A stretch of DNA of 64,000 bases from Branchiostoma lanceolatum (Eukaryota; Chordata; Leptocardii; Amphioxiformes; Branchiostomatidae). A model generated the notes under the pieces. The model saw only the letters and a list, made by a program, of their open reading frames with translations. It was not told the origin of the DNA and searched no databases. Where the stretch lies: assembly GCF_035083965.1 (NCBI RefSeq), contig NC_089735.1:6164001-6228000 (forward strand). The letters run 5' to 3'. A program made the position numbers and the translations under genes. Below, in pieces: positions 1 through 13,100 of this stretch (the stretch's first letter is position 1; the number at the start of each line of letters is the position of its first letter).

Positions 1-1789
1 CAAGACAGAAAGGCAGCAATAGTTGGCTTGTTTGTTTATTGTTCTTTCCTTCGTTTAATCGCATATTCAGACCGTTGTAGTTCCAAGTGAAGTGGCCACA
101 TTGGGCAGCAAGTTTCCTTGCTGCTTCAGTAGCAGGGTATATTTTAACAGGGAGGGGTTCCTAGCACTTCCCCTTTAATATGCTCAAGGCACCTCCCCAA
201 ACACGGAACCCCCATTTTACGTCCCTTCTGAACGACGGATGCAGCCCCAACCAAGATGTCCCCAACCCAGGGTTGAACCAGGGTCTCCCAGTTACCAAAT
301 AATTGGAATCAGGGGCTCAACTGTGAGGCTGCAATCTTTTTTGCCAAGATCTTATCCTCCCGCACCTTTAGACATTACTTGTGGATTACATTTTGTGTAA
401 TGTTTTGCTTAGGTATGTTCACATGCATGCCTGATCCGTTGCTTGGCTCCATGTTTGAAAGGCAAATCGTTCCTCCTCGCTTGATGCATATCACTTTAAA
501 TGGCCTGTTGTAAGCCAGCTAACATCAGCTTACTTCCGAACCACCAGCCGTTGGTTGATGTTATTATGTGGACAAAGGCTTCTGTTTCTCAAGCCACTTG
601 CCAGAAAGAGAAGTGAAAGGTCTTTCCCAACCTAGCCACATTAAGTAGAGAAACACCGTATGGTATAAAAACATTCATTGTCGTCTTAAAACTCTGGGTG
701 GGGTCGATCCTGAAAAGAAGAGCTTACCGCATCTATTTCAGTCCAAAGCTAAACCTCCCTTTGGGTTATCTTTTTCTGTAGCCTTCTCTTTAAGTTCCTA
801 AAGGATTGGGAAGACTTTGGCAAACACAGTCTTGCAAAGGTGTTTACCTCTTAGCCTGGGGAGGTCTTTTAGGGACAGCTTTACCACATCTTTTGTTCCT
901 TAGTTGACATGTTTTCAGGATGACTTTTGTAGCTATTTCTGACATGTACAACTGTAGCAAGGTATGGTCTGAGCATGTTGAATGCTCAGGTAAATGAAAG
1001 CCATGGTTTTTTAAAAACCATATCTCAGCCCTTCCCTTTACAGGTAATCTGTTCTAATGTTACTGAACAACTAGTGTTCTTACAAATATAGATGGCCCAG
1101 CCTAGCAAACACAGTGGTGTGTGCTGGCTGATATCAAAAGCCTGTCTGTTTATCAAGGGTGTAGCAGCCTTAAGAAATTGAGCAGAGCTATCTGTCAGAC
1201 TTGTCTACCAAAAGAGAACTGTTATCTCTCTCTTGAAACCTGTTTTCTTAAGACCCTAATGATCTAGGCAAGTTTGGCTTGTGTGGTCCATGGAGATACT
1301 TACAAGTTTGATGTGTCCATATTAGCTTGAAGGATCACTCCTCCATGTAATTGAATGTCTGTCCTTGTCTGTAAATATTGTTCGGTAGGATGGACTAGAG
1401 TTTTAGCTGAATCAATGTATGATAACAGATTCAAATTTTCCACACTATAATGTTAGCTATACCTTGATGAAGGTTAGACATCCAGGTAATGAGATACACT
1501 AAAAAATGAGTTACTCAAACCACTGGATATGATTTTCCCAAAACATATCCAGCTACTTGAATAACTCTTTTTTGGCATAATGTTATCTATCTTCTTATGA
1601 ACACAGACTTTAAAAACATTTTATACTCAGGTATCATTTCCTGCTACTGGCATTTGTATTGAAGAAGTTCTTTTTTCTTGATGCATTAATATTTTCTGTT
1701 TTCTTGATGCAGTGATATTTTACTGTTTTCTTGATGCTGTAATATTTTACTGCAACCTTGTTTTAAACCCATTTTCCTTGTATCTACAG
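1..1789. other. STOX intron (upstream), no exon recognised
   Basis: No coding exon could be supported here. The stretch is AT-rich and probably intronic to the STOX gene, whose 5' exons must lie left of the window. It holds degraded dispersed repeats: a segment at about 120-300 resembling SINE-like material, and a foldback repeat at 1466-1567. Confidence 0.5.
1466..1567. repeat. Foldback dispersed repeat (GAAGGTTAGACAT family)
   Basis: Begins with GATGAAGGTTAGACATCC and continues into an imperfect hairpin whose arms begin GAGTTACTCAA and end TTGAATAACTC. A related copy lies at 10667-10818 and a fragment with the same head at about 33913. Dispersed copies with hairpin arms suggest a short non-autonomous element. 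No transposase is visible. Confidence 0.55.
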
Positions 1790-4700
1790 GTGATGTTTGT
1801 CAGGTACAGCTGGCCCCTGTGTCTCAGTCCCACTTCATCCCTCTCCCTGATGTCCTGTGTCAGACCATCGCTGAGCTCAACAATGGCAAAGGAGTTGCAA
1901 CACAGGTAAATTAACCCTTAGAATACTGCAGTACCAGCATTTTACCTGTGTTCTATTCCAGGGCTGTCTCCAGCTTTGGATTTTTCTGTCCCACACATTG
2001 TTTGGGGGGCTCATGTTGTTTAATTTTCTTTTTAAATCTGTCATTTTAAGCTTATGAAAATTCTTCAACCATTACATGTTGTGAAGTTCATATTCTTTTA
2101 TGGACAGGGGGAAATTTTTGTCCCTCCTAACAAGCAAATGTCCATCCTGATGTGTAGTGACGAGTCCTGGAGACCCCTGATCACCAGCATGTTATCTGGG
2201 TGATTTCCATTAATCCTGCTTTTTTTCAATCTCCTGTTTTCTGCATTTGTATGCTCTATGAGTATATCCATCACCACCCACGTCAAGCCCTGGCAGTAGT
2301 TCCTGTCATCTTTGGACTGATTTGCATTGATTTAACCTCTAGGATCAACTGTTGACTTAACAAGTGGGTCTTTGGGAGCCACATTCTGTACACTTCAAAA
2401 GGCAGGAAATGTCTCCATGTTCAGCACTTGGGATTAGCCAAAGTGGTCCTTAGGAGGGAAATGGGGATTTTTCTCTGCAGCTGTGGCCGATATAGCAGGC
2501 GTTTCTGGTGGGGACGGTTCAAAAGATTCCGGAGGCACATGATTGCCATAAAGAACTTGTTATATTATTGTTTGTTAAGTTTTCAGAGCAAGTTCAACTG
2601 AAATGACATTGGGTTATAACAGGGTTTATCAGTCATTTGCAATTTGTTTTCACGGCCACGTGAGAGGTGGAAAATAAATGATTTTACTGTTTGAAAAAAC
2701 TTTTAAAAGTCCAACCTCTTTGCTTGTCTTTGGTGTTACAGAAATTCAAAACTATCAACATCATTTGTTAGAGATAAATTTTAGCTTTTAAATTGGAAGT
2801 TTACAGTCTCAGAGTAAAAGGTTATGGTCTCAGCGTAAGGAAAGAAGCTTGTATACACCAGGATTTGTTCTGGTGGATCAAGTCAAGAGGCATTTTGTGT
2901 TGGGTTCAAAGCGTTGTTAAGGCCTTTGATGTCACATTGCAAGTCACATGACTACTGCAAGGCTCGTGTGATCCTTTCTTCTTGCTGAAGACAAATGTTA
3001 GAAGTCAACCCTGGATTTACAGAATCTGATGTACCCAGAGGGGATGGCATTGAGTAACACTCCAGACATGGTGTTGGAAGGTTTCTTACAGAAAGTAGAA
3101 AATAGAATCATTACAGTTGATAAAAGAAAAGGTTTATTAAGAATGTTCAAAAGAGTGTGTTTTAGATTGGAGAGACAATGTTTTCTCAACAGAAAAGGGT
3201 ATAACACAACATTGTGATGAGAATGGGGAAAAAGCCTTCAAAACAACAGAAGAAATAATGTTGAGTAGTTGTTTTCGGCTTGTTTGTTTGTTTGTCTGTT
3301 TGTTTGTCTTGGTGTGTTTTCAATTCTGTCCTGCTGGTCTGGGTTCAAGTTTGTTCCTGAGCTGAGTTGTGACTGGAGACTGGAATAATGGGAAGGTTGA
3401 GCTGGCCTGCATCCTTTGTTAGGCTGGCTAGCATGGAGTCCAGCCTTGTCAGCATGTAATGTGTGAAATATACATGGTTGTGTTACTTATATCTTGTCAA
3501 GAAATTTGCTAAAACTCAGGGCGGTACGAGATTGAGCTCTTTGATTTCTTCTGTTTTTTGTTGTGATTTTTGATTATCCATATTTACTACTGTGTTGTTG
3601 TTGTTGACAGGACAAAATAGCGGAGTACCTTCAGCAGAAGTTCAGCGGTGTGCCCCTGCCTGACCAGGACGTCCTGCATGAACTACTGGGAGAACTGATC
3701 AAGGAGAGGAAGGTTTGTTTGTTTGTTTGTTTGCTGCCCATAACTGGTAAACTGCCTTTGGGCATCTCACACCTGTGTTGTACAATAGACCAGACAGATA
3801 GTTTTGATTCACTCACACCGAGATGAACCGCAACTCTTTTCGTTTGGTAGTTTCTCTAACATACCTGGGTTACTGTTTACACCACTCCACCGAGCATTCT
3901 GTGCAGTCTATTTAGGATATCAGGTTTTCCAGTATATCAACAAACACAAAAGATGATTTTAAGTGTTGACTATTTCCCTTGATACCTCCTCTTAACAAAA
4001 TTACGAGTGATTAACAGCAACCATCGTCTTTCTTATATGATAGCTAGAAGGTTAATTAGGTGATAATGGGTACCACTGGGACACTTCATTAACAAATTAA
4101 CAACAGAGGACAATTTGTTCCATTGTCTTGTGATGGCTGTTGTAGAGAAGGAGTAAACAATAGACTAGTTTCTGGTATTTGTATGCAATGTTTTCAGTTG
4201 TCATTCTCTACATAATATTTTCACTAATAATGTTTCTGTTGTCAATTTCTTTTTTCACGTTTAAAAAATACTCATGTACATTTCATACCTTTGAAATTGC
4301 AAAGACAAAGCATAGTTTTATCTTTGTGCAGATTTGTTTTGCAAAATAAATACAATGCAATTTTATCTATATATAAAGTATGTTTCTTCTACATGTGTGC
4401 ATAATCTTTAAAGTAGGTCATCTGCAACTCTTTTCCTTCTTTCCCAGGTATACCACAATGGGGAAGAGTACCGTATCGTCACCCCAGAGACGTACACAGC
4501 CACCAGCCCTCCCACCCCCTACCCTACCCTGCCCCCAGCCCCCCCACAGTCTTCTATCCCCAGCCCTCCCGAGGCCAGGAACCCCATGTACTTCCCCCCT
4601 CCCACAGAGAAGGTTGTGCCCATGTTGGCTGTGCCAGCGGAAGGTCAGGAGGAGTCCAGCAGAAAGGCAGGATCAGCTCAGACAAGGAGCCACTCAGGTG

Positions 4701-7700
4701 AGGCACATGTCTTTTTTGTTTGTTTGTGAGTTGAGGCATAACGCACCTGGTCCTGTATTGTACAGCAAGTACAAGCAGCATTAGACCAGGTTTGATCCAC
4801 TCATATCGAGATGGACCCCTACTCTTTCAATAAGTGTGGTGGGTTCTCCTTCCCCTCAAAAACATATTTTGATACAAATCAATAACATTGAGTAAAAACA
4901 CAATTAGACATACATGAAAATACAAATGGTTAACAGAAAAGCAAACACAAACCTGCTTAAAATCAAGGTATCTATGAATGAAAACTGGACTGAATACCCC
5001 TCACAATCCTTGATATATCATCCCTTTAATGTGAGAAAGGTGGATGGTTCGATAAAAGGAATGAAAAGGTTCTGAAGCTTGTCTTGACTTTGCCAATGCT
5101 TTGTGTGTACTACAGAGGAGAAGTACCAGTTCAAGCGCAGCCATTCCATGCGTGTGCCGTCTGAGAAGGACCGCTCCTCCAGTCTGGGCAGGACAGAGTC
5201 CTACAGGATGGGCAGGAGCAAGACTGTGGGCTTCAACCTCACTCCTAAAGGTAATGTAAACTTTCATTTTGATTTCTTTCAGGACAAAAGAGAATAGCTG
5301 TAGCAGCCAATGAGCACCAATTAAAGTGTTAAGTGGTAGCCAATGATTGCAAAGAGAAATATGTCAGTAACCAATCAGTAATCAGAGTAGAAGGCAAATC
5401 AGCACTTTGGACAGTGTTCAATAACCAATGAAGCCTAAGGAAAGTAAATTGATGGCCAATCAGCACCAAGGATAGCCATAGGGTTTCTTGTTGAGTTTAG
5501 AGGAGTACTTTTGAGAAGGGAGTTGTGCTTCTACATTAGAATGAAATCAAGACGTCTCTATTATGCTGAAGTGGCGATAGGCTTCTTATTATCCTAAAAT
5601 CTCAGACTTACAAACAATTATTTCTCTTCTTACCCACAGAAGTGTTACAGGACTATTATGGAAGTGAGAAGTCCTTCCGCTTGTTTGGGATCAAGCTTTT
5701 CCGCTGGGGGAGGTCCAGCAAGAACAAGAAGGATCCAGGGAAGGGCCCAGCCAAGCAGTATGCCACCTTCTCAGGGCAGTTCCCTCCTGAAGACATCTCC
5801 AGGTGAAAAAACTTTTTTATTACAAGTGTTTTAACTTGGTCACGGTTTAAGGATGGGGAGCAGGATCTGCTGTGTACTGCCTCTTTTACCCCACGGTTAA
5901 ATCTCATGCTCATTGATACTTGTGTTTGTGTTAAGCCTGTTACTGACAGATGAATGCTGTTGGTTCTGTACTGCAGGAAGTAAAGAAATCTTAATTTAAG
6001 AGCCACTTTACACCTTTGTCTTTATACAGTGGAGAACCTATAGGTTATTTCAAAATCGGGGCTTTTGTATTGTCAAGATGGCTGATTGTGGTTCTGTCTG
6101 TAGGAGTTCTTGTCTGAAACAGAGCGACCGTCGCCCCTCAGAGCTGACAGTGGAGAACCTCCATAAACACAACCTGGAGATACGGAAGCAGTTCCAGGAC
6201 AGGGGACAGAGCACCTCACAAACAGTCACAGCAGACGTGCACCAGGATGACTCCCAGGGGTGCAAGGAACAAGAGAAAGTGAGTTTCATTTATAGGAGGC
6301 CCTGGTTACACTAGATATTTCACCCCAAGGGAGTAAAGTGTTGTTTTTGGCATGTTTGTCAGTGTGTCACTTTGTGTTAATGTAATGCAGTGTGTGTATG
6401 GTGTATGCTCTGCTAGTTAATGCTTACCATCAATGGTCTGCTTATTTGATTGCCTTGTGTTTGGAAACAGTGTGTGGTAGTAAACAGTCCATAAAACATC
6501 TTTAATCATTGTATGTCTTTGTGTTATCATTCATAGGAGAAGCCAAAGAGCAAGCACAGTGATGAGAAGCACAGAAAACGAAGGCACAGAAAACATCGCA
6601 GTAGGAGGCACGAGAAAGATAACCACGAAGCTCCTCCAGAAGATGCAGCAGAGCTCGTCAATCAAAGGGTTAGTGAGGGGAACCCAAGGCCCCTCAATGA
6701 TGCTGAAGTGTCCCCTGCAGTGCCTGATATTCATGACCACACGTATACAGACAGACTCAGTGTTGAAGCAGAAAACGCTCGCTTTGAGGAGCCTCTTCCA
6801 CCGTCAACAGCTGCACAGAACACTTTCAGAAGAACCCCAAGGCCAGTATCGTGGGACGGTTCTGGAACGCGCGTTCCTGTCAATATGTACAACAGTGGCA
6901 TTACTGGTGATGATATGAGGCACCCCCAACAGGCACAGAACATGTTTGATCAGAACTACTATGCAGAGATTGAAAACCCTCAGCCAATCTACAGCGAACC
7001 TGACCACTTTGAAGAGGAACACCAGTTCACCAGCTCTTACGAGTACCCAGACAATGGAACTGTTGTGAGCGAAACATTTTCAGAGTTAGAGAGGAAACAA
7101 GCTCAGTACAGAAGTTTCCCTCATAGACCGAACACACAGAACAATGTTACCAGGTACAGGCATGCAAGCGACTCTTCTTGCACCACTACTGATTACAGCC
7201 AGAGTCATGGCTACCCAGCGGAGAGATGGCATACACAGGAACCACCATATAGCAGTAGGTATCCTCAGCACAGTGTAGGTGGTGCCGCTGCGATCCCTGA
7301 AGTCCAGAGTGATGGAGAAGTGGAGGACTTGAGGAAGGAGATCGAGCGAAGCTTAGCACGTCCAAACTCTCTCACAAACCAGAGAAGAAAGCAACTCCTG
7401 CTCCAAGTGGCAGAGTCATTTGACGGCAGTGACATGGACAGTGGGTTCAACTCTCCCCGCACGCGCAACAGCATAGCCTCGGAGGCAGCCATGTCCGACG
7501 GTCAGCGCAGCAGGCGCAGTCTCGCATCAGAGTACGACAGCAACGAGCCTGTCCGTCCCTACGTCAAAACGTACTCGTCCTACCTGATGCACAACAGACT
7601 TCCCCGGCCCTACATGGAGCAAGTGGAGGAGAAGGGAGAGAGCAAAGAAGCACTCAACTGTCTCAGTACTGAGAACATGTGTATGGACATGAACATCCCC

Positions 7701-7847
7701 GCAAGGACGGGCTTGTACTGTGAGAAAGACAGACAGGGAACGAAGTTGTCTCCCCGGTCCAGAACTCCTGAACAGCTCCTGAAGGAGAGAGGTCCATTCA
7801 TTGGTTGCACCCACGGCCCCAGAGTGAGCGTGGGGGGAAATCTGTAG
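1790..7847 (+). CDS. STOX1: Storkhead-box protein (STOX1/2 family), 3' part
   Basis: Seven exons read in one frame: 1790-1905, 3611-3712, 4448-4697, 5116-5250, 5640-5802, 6104-6278 and 6537-7847, all with AG/GT borders, stop TAG at 7845. The visible part is 749 residues; the start lies upstream of the window, since the first exon opens two bases into a codon. The first three exons carry the storkhead winged-helix domain (motifs SQSHFIPLPDVL, LGELIKERKVYHNGEEY, RIVTPETY). A Pro-rich stretch follows (about residues 85-125), then a conserved basic block (FKRSHSMRVPSEKD), and a Lys/Arg/His-rich run at the start of the last exon that looks like a nuclear localisation signal. Family members are DNA-binding nuclear proteins; human STOX1 and STOX2 are about 990 and 930 residues. 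The split into STOX1 and STOX2 is a vertebrate question, so the symbol means the family. Confidence 0.85.
1953..2085. repeat. Dispersed repeat, inverted copy at 40418-40610
   Basis: The segment starts AGGGCTGTCTCCAG and runs through TTTAAGCTTATGAAAATT. The reverse complement of much of it recurs at 40506-40610 in the TSPAN15-like gene, which closes with GGAGACAGCC. It lies in the intron just after the STOX exon at 1790-1905. Confidence 0.45.
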
Positions 7848-10150
7848 ATAGTGTGTGTGTGTGTAATGAACATTGTAGATATACTGTTGTTGGAGGGGGA
7901 ATGTGTATATAAGTGGAACCACATGAATTTAGGTAGAGAATGGCTCATCTGTAGACTTAATGTATCAACTGGAATATTGTCTGCCTTTATGATGATGATG
8001 ATGATGATATATATCAAACTTGCTGGGAATGGTACTTCTCAAAGGTTTGCAATCTAGATTTGGTAGATGCAATTTGTATGTAGATATTTTGCAATGTTTC
8101 TTAAAAGATTGTGTGTCTTTGCAGTTGTATATGAGAATGAGATGGTGATCATTTGACAGTAATTATGTTATTTTGTGGCACATTTAAGTATACCTGTCAA
8201 ACATTTGTGATCATCTCAGGTTGATTCTCTTTCAAATTATGGGGCAACAAATAAGTACATTTTGTCTGTCAATTGCAAAGTTCTTATCATGGACTGGATG
8301 AAATTGTAGTCCCACCAAACATGTTGTCATGAATGATGATTTTATATGGTGCCAGCTTGTATCTAATCGAGGTTATAGGGGATAACCTTATTGATCTAAT
8401 GTATATAAACTTCACCTGGTAACATTGCTGCAAAGAAGCATGTACCTCTAGCATATAGTCACAAACCGGTACTGTATCTACGGAAAATAATTTTGGGAAT
8501 ACGAGAGATCCCAGGCAACAAGTTTGACAACAGCAAAAGTTTGGTATCATCTTACGGACAGATTTTGACAACAACAAAAAACTAGCAAAAGGGGTTGTAA
8601 ACTTTTGGTCACCTTATAGGATGTTTAAATGTAGAATGGTGATGATAGCAACTTTGTTGATGTCTTTATTCAACAGAAAGGGTCACATCAGTTGATAAAA
8701 AGAACGTTGTTCAACAAATACCGGTAATGTCAAGTAGCAACTTCTTTGATGAACTTAGCTTCTAATTCGTGGTAGAAGGTGAAAACAGAGGGTTATAATA
8801 ATTTGCAGGGTTTATGCAGTTTTCCTCACATAGTATCAGGTTTTGCTTCTTTTCTTTTTTAAGTACAGGTATGTTACATTTGATAAAGCTTGCTGTGACT
8901 GTACTTGTCTATGAAAGAAACAAATGGGAATAGTCAAGAATACATGGCATGTACCAGCTTAACATGCTCTTTTCATACTGATGTCAGTGTGGTGTGTATA
9001 TGTTATTTGATGGTCATACTATCATACGATGTTGTATATATTTTTTGAGCTGATTTTCTTAAATGCGATCCTCTATAATTGACTGCACCACATCAAATGC
9101 AGAAAGGCAAGATAGAGACCGATGTAACTACTGCAATACAGAACGCTTTATTTCTGGCAATAGAAAAACAGAAAACTGAAGGTGAATTTTGCTACTTATG
9201 CTTTATGTTTCCAGGGACAGCCACAGACTTTTACAAGACATCCTGAAATATGATCACATTTTTCTTAGTCTGTTGTGAAAGAATGGAATTACTGTAAATG
9301 CAGAGATATTCGCGGTGGTTTTATGTTCGCGGTTTTCGAAACGCAAACTTAAAATTATTGTTTCAAACGCAAACTCAAAACCACCGCAAACACTTCATTT
9401 TCTCCCTACCGCAAAATTAAATCCCCGCGAACATTTCTGCATTTACAGTAAATCACATGAACTTATGCAATAGAGCATCCATTTGACCCATTATACAATG
9501 TTAGGATTAAGATACCACCAAAATACCAGTTTTTGTTTTGATATAGTCTAACTGTTATCAACTGTATTGAGATGTTGTTTTCTATTGATTTGGTTACCAC
9601 CGATTCGTTGACAACTCAAGTGATGTCATCTTGTGGCTGTTTGTGCTGTTTTAAAGTTATAAAGTCCTGACAATACCACTTGACTTGTTTGGTTCATTTC
9701 TTAGTCATATTATATAACGTCATTACTGTTCTGTCATAGCTAAAATTCTGCCATGAAGAAAGAATATCCACTCAGGCTTAACCTACATTAACATTAATCC
9801 GCCGGGTTACATAAATCCGCCACTTTGAAAAACAGTGGGTTTGAGACATCTCTAGTGCAGCACCCCCCGGTTTGCACAGTTTAGATATACAAGAGTGCAT
9901 TCGCTAGGGGACATTGACTTGGAGATCTGTTTGGATGATTGAATTATGTTAGTAGATGTTATATGTGGGTCAGCATTAGTTGAAGAAGATTTTGCATAAA
10001 CTTAATCATTAACTTTGTTATAGATGTTCTCATGGTAAAGTATGTTCAGGAATTAAACATTTGCCTCCACATTGACACAACATCTTTCAACATATACAAA
10101 AGTAAAAAAATTGTCCACAAATAAATTATAGTCAGCTGTTACCACATACA
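7848..10150. other. Intergenic region and 3' UTRs of two convergent genes
   Basis: Convergent space between the STOX stop and the NACHT-gene stop. It should contain the STOX 3' UTR (short GT and GATGAT runs at 7852-8010) and the 3' UTR of the minus-strand gene. Apart from the repeat at 9289-9451 no further gene is supported; short ORFs here have no recognisable content. Confidence 0.5.
9289..9451. mobile_element. MITE-like element, TTACTGTAAATG family
   Basis: A 163-base foldback element: the left end TTACTGTAAATGCAGAGATA is mirrored by TCTGCATTTACAGTAA at the right end, and inner arms repeat CGCGGT/ACCGC segments. Degraded relatives with the same GCGGTGGTTTTA or CAAACATAAAACC pieces occur at about 13598-13814, 14860-15010, 30885-31022, 35490-35580 and 46400-46492. 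It has no coding capacity. Confidence 0.7.
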
Positions 10151-13100
10151 CTAGACCTTTGCGCATCTGTTGGTGGATATCCCTACACTGCACATCATGC
10201 AGAGATAGGCGGGGTCGTTCTGTCGTCCTCTCAGAGCGATCGCAGGCTTCTCACACACCACACACCAGTCCTGGCCTGGCGCCACGAGTGGAGGCTTGTG
10301 CAACATGCAAAACTGAACCTGAAAGGAACAAAATACATTCCAGACATGCAAACAATCTGACCATTATTAGGGTGAAAAAGCTTACTGTAAAATGAGGGAA
10401 GCATACTGATGGCCTAAAAAGTTCAAAAGTAATTCTTGTTTTCAAGGTTTTATACTTTTACCTAAATGTATCATTTGATGGTTACATATTACTAATATGA
10501 AAACAATAGTAGAGTAGTTCAAATCGGTCCAGATCTTACAGCTGTATGACTAGAATATTACTACCATGAAAACCAAATATGATATTGCATGAGAAGGTTT
10601 GAAATGCAGACTTTTAAATTTTTCCAATGAACAGCCTTGCCAAAAAATTTTACCTTCTGCAATGACATGAAGGTTAGACATTCTGATACTAGTAATAAGA
10701 TACTCAATACAAGGGTTACTCAAGCAAGTTTTGTAAACTGATGTCACTGACCAAAGATAGCGAATACTGTCTGAAATGTCTGACCACTTACAAAACAGAA
10801 CCAGCTGCTTGAGTAACTTTTGCTGTAGTGAGTTACCTTCTGCTGTTCTTTCTTGAAGGGAGTGAAGTGACCACAGATGACGCAGGTGTCTTTGTTCATT
10901 GTCCGGGCGGGTGTGAAGGCCTGCATCCGCATAGAACACATCTTACAGATCACGATCTGGGCAACATGGCCACCGTGAAACCCACCTGGGGGGATGTAGG
11001 TCCTGCATCGAATGGCCTGAGGAAAAGATAACTCTCATTAATTAATGGATGACAAGCTAGACAATTGTTTGTAGCCAAGAAGATGATAATGCTGAGACTG
11101 GAATATCAACATAAAAACAGAGAAAGTTTGCACCATGGTACACAGTCTCAACGTGTGATCATGAATAGACGCAAGTTTCCCTCCCTGCCCTCTGTTTTTA
11201 TGTTGACTGCTTGCTGAAATTTGACAATGAAATATCCACGAACCAAGAAAATATTGATATGGCCTAATGGTTGTATCCTAGGAATGATCAGACTCCAGAC
11301 TCATCCACATCACCTTTGGTCCAGCTGGTGGAGTATGTGGAAGAGTTGTGGGGCATCTGTCCTCCAGACCATACCACCATTCCTTGACTGCTTACAGTTC
11401 TCAAAAAAATGTTAACAGAAACATTACGTTTTCTTACGTTCATGTATCTCTGTCTGCTGTGCATTCCCATCTTGAGTGACCGAGGGTCTTTCCTCACAAA
11501 TTCCACCAGCTGGGAGTGTAGACCTGCCTGCTGCAGATGGTAAGGCAACTCCAAGGCCACCAACTGCTGGCTAGCACATTGACCCTTGTAGTAGTCAGCC
11601 AGCAGCTTGTGGTAGTTCTGCTGAGTTGCTTGGTTACTCAACAGGGTCTCCTGCACCACCTATTGACAGAAAATAGCATTACATTTACATGAGTGTTCAG
11701 CCTAAGGCCAGTCACATGATTGCTAAATGATTGCAAAACTGACAGCATTCTTGGGATAGCCATGCATGTGTTGTACAAAATTCAGCTGTCTTTATGTGGA
11801 AAAGTCTTAGATCCTTGTCAGCGGTTGGTTCTGCTTGAAAATCCTATGACATCAAAATCGTACGATAGTCTACAACACATGAGTGCACAGTAACCATAAT
11901 GGAGAAAATGACCCTCACTTGTCTGATGGAGTTGTGGAAGAAGTCCATGCTGGGCAGGTTCAGGTGGCCTGTGGTGTTCCTCAGGAAGGGCTTGAGTGAC
12001 CTGTGCACTTGACTCCAGGTCAGGAGGGGAAGGGGCGTGGCTGTCTCAGGGTCACCTAGCAACATCTGCAGCTGGGTCTCCTGTAGACCACTCTGTGAGC
12101 ACTCCAGAAGGCACAGCATCTGTGCATGAAAGCATAGTAAAATATCTAATGCTGGTAAGTCAAGATCACATCTACAAATGAGGAGAGATTTTACTACAAT
12201 TGTGACAGCTGTAGCAGTAGTAACTATTATATGTTACAGCAGTAGTATATACAGTCAAACCTGTATTAGCGGTCACCTTTGCATAGCGGCCACCTGCCCA
12301 TAGTGGTCACTTTTTGTCGGTCCCTTGGATTTTTCCCATTGACATAAGCATTAAGAATTAGGCTATAGCGGCCATCTGTCCAACGCGGTCGCGGCCAGAC
12401 GATTTTCAGTCCCGCGAGTACAGTAACACTGTCGGTAACGGTCACGGCGCGCCGGTAGAAGCCGCATCGCCACCGCACGCCGGGTTCAAAATCTTCATTT
12501 TTTCACACAGTTATCAAATTTATGTGGACTCAACTGCATAGGATGATAATAAAGAAAACCAGAATGTTTTATCTTTGTTAGAAAATCCATGGTTTGACGC
12601 GAAGTCAGTATGACTTTCTTCACATGGCTTGCGTTTGTACATCGTAGCAAAATTGACCATTTCTGTGCATTTCAACTTGACAAATATTACGGCAGCTTTT
12701 TGGAAAATACAACTTGCACATGTAGCTGATGCGGTAAGTTCGGGTAATGTTTGAATGCCGGCCAAATATCCGTTTTCCCCGGTGCTCAAAGTCAAAACGT
12801 GTTTCGCGCGTTTTCAAAATGGCGCTGACAGTCAGCAGCACAGCAGCACAAAGGTCAACGGAAGACACCATTGTTTTGGAGGTATGATGCGCTAAATTTA
12901 TTTTGCTGCAAAGTATCACTGAGGATAATTACTTTACCAAAAGCTTCATAAGAAATATAAATAACATTAATATGATGTAAAATTTGGGCTATTACAATTT
13001 TCTGAAAAGAAAAAAGCCATCAAAAGAGCGTCCTTCTTCTGAGTACCGTTAGCATAATGGTAGAAGCTGATAATGACAAGCGGGAAGCGAAACAACAACA

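Noticed and set aside
7527-8017. Minus-strand ORFs of 131 and 135 codons opposite the last STOX exon
   Set aside because: They are antisense to a well-supported coding exon and its 3' UTR, with low-complexity content and no domain.
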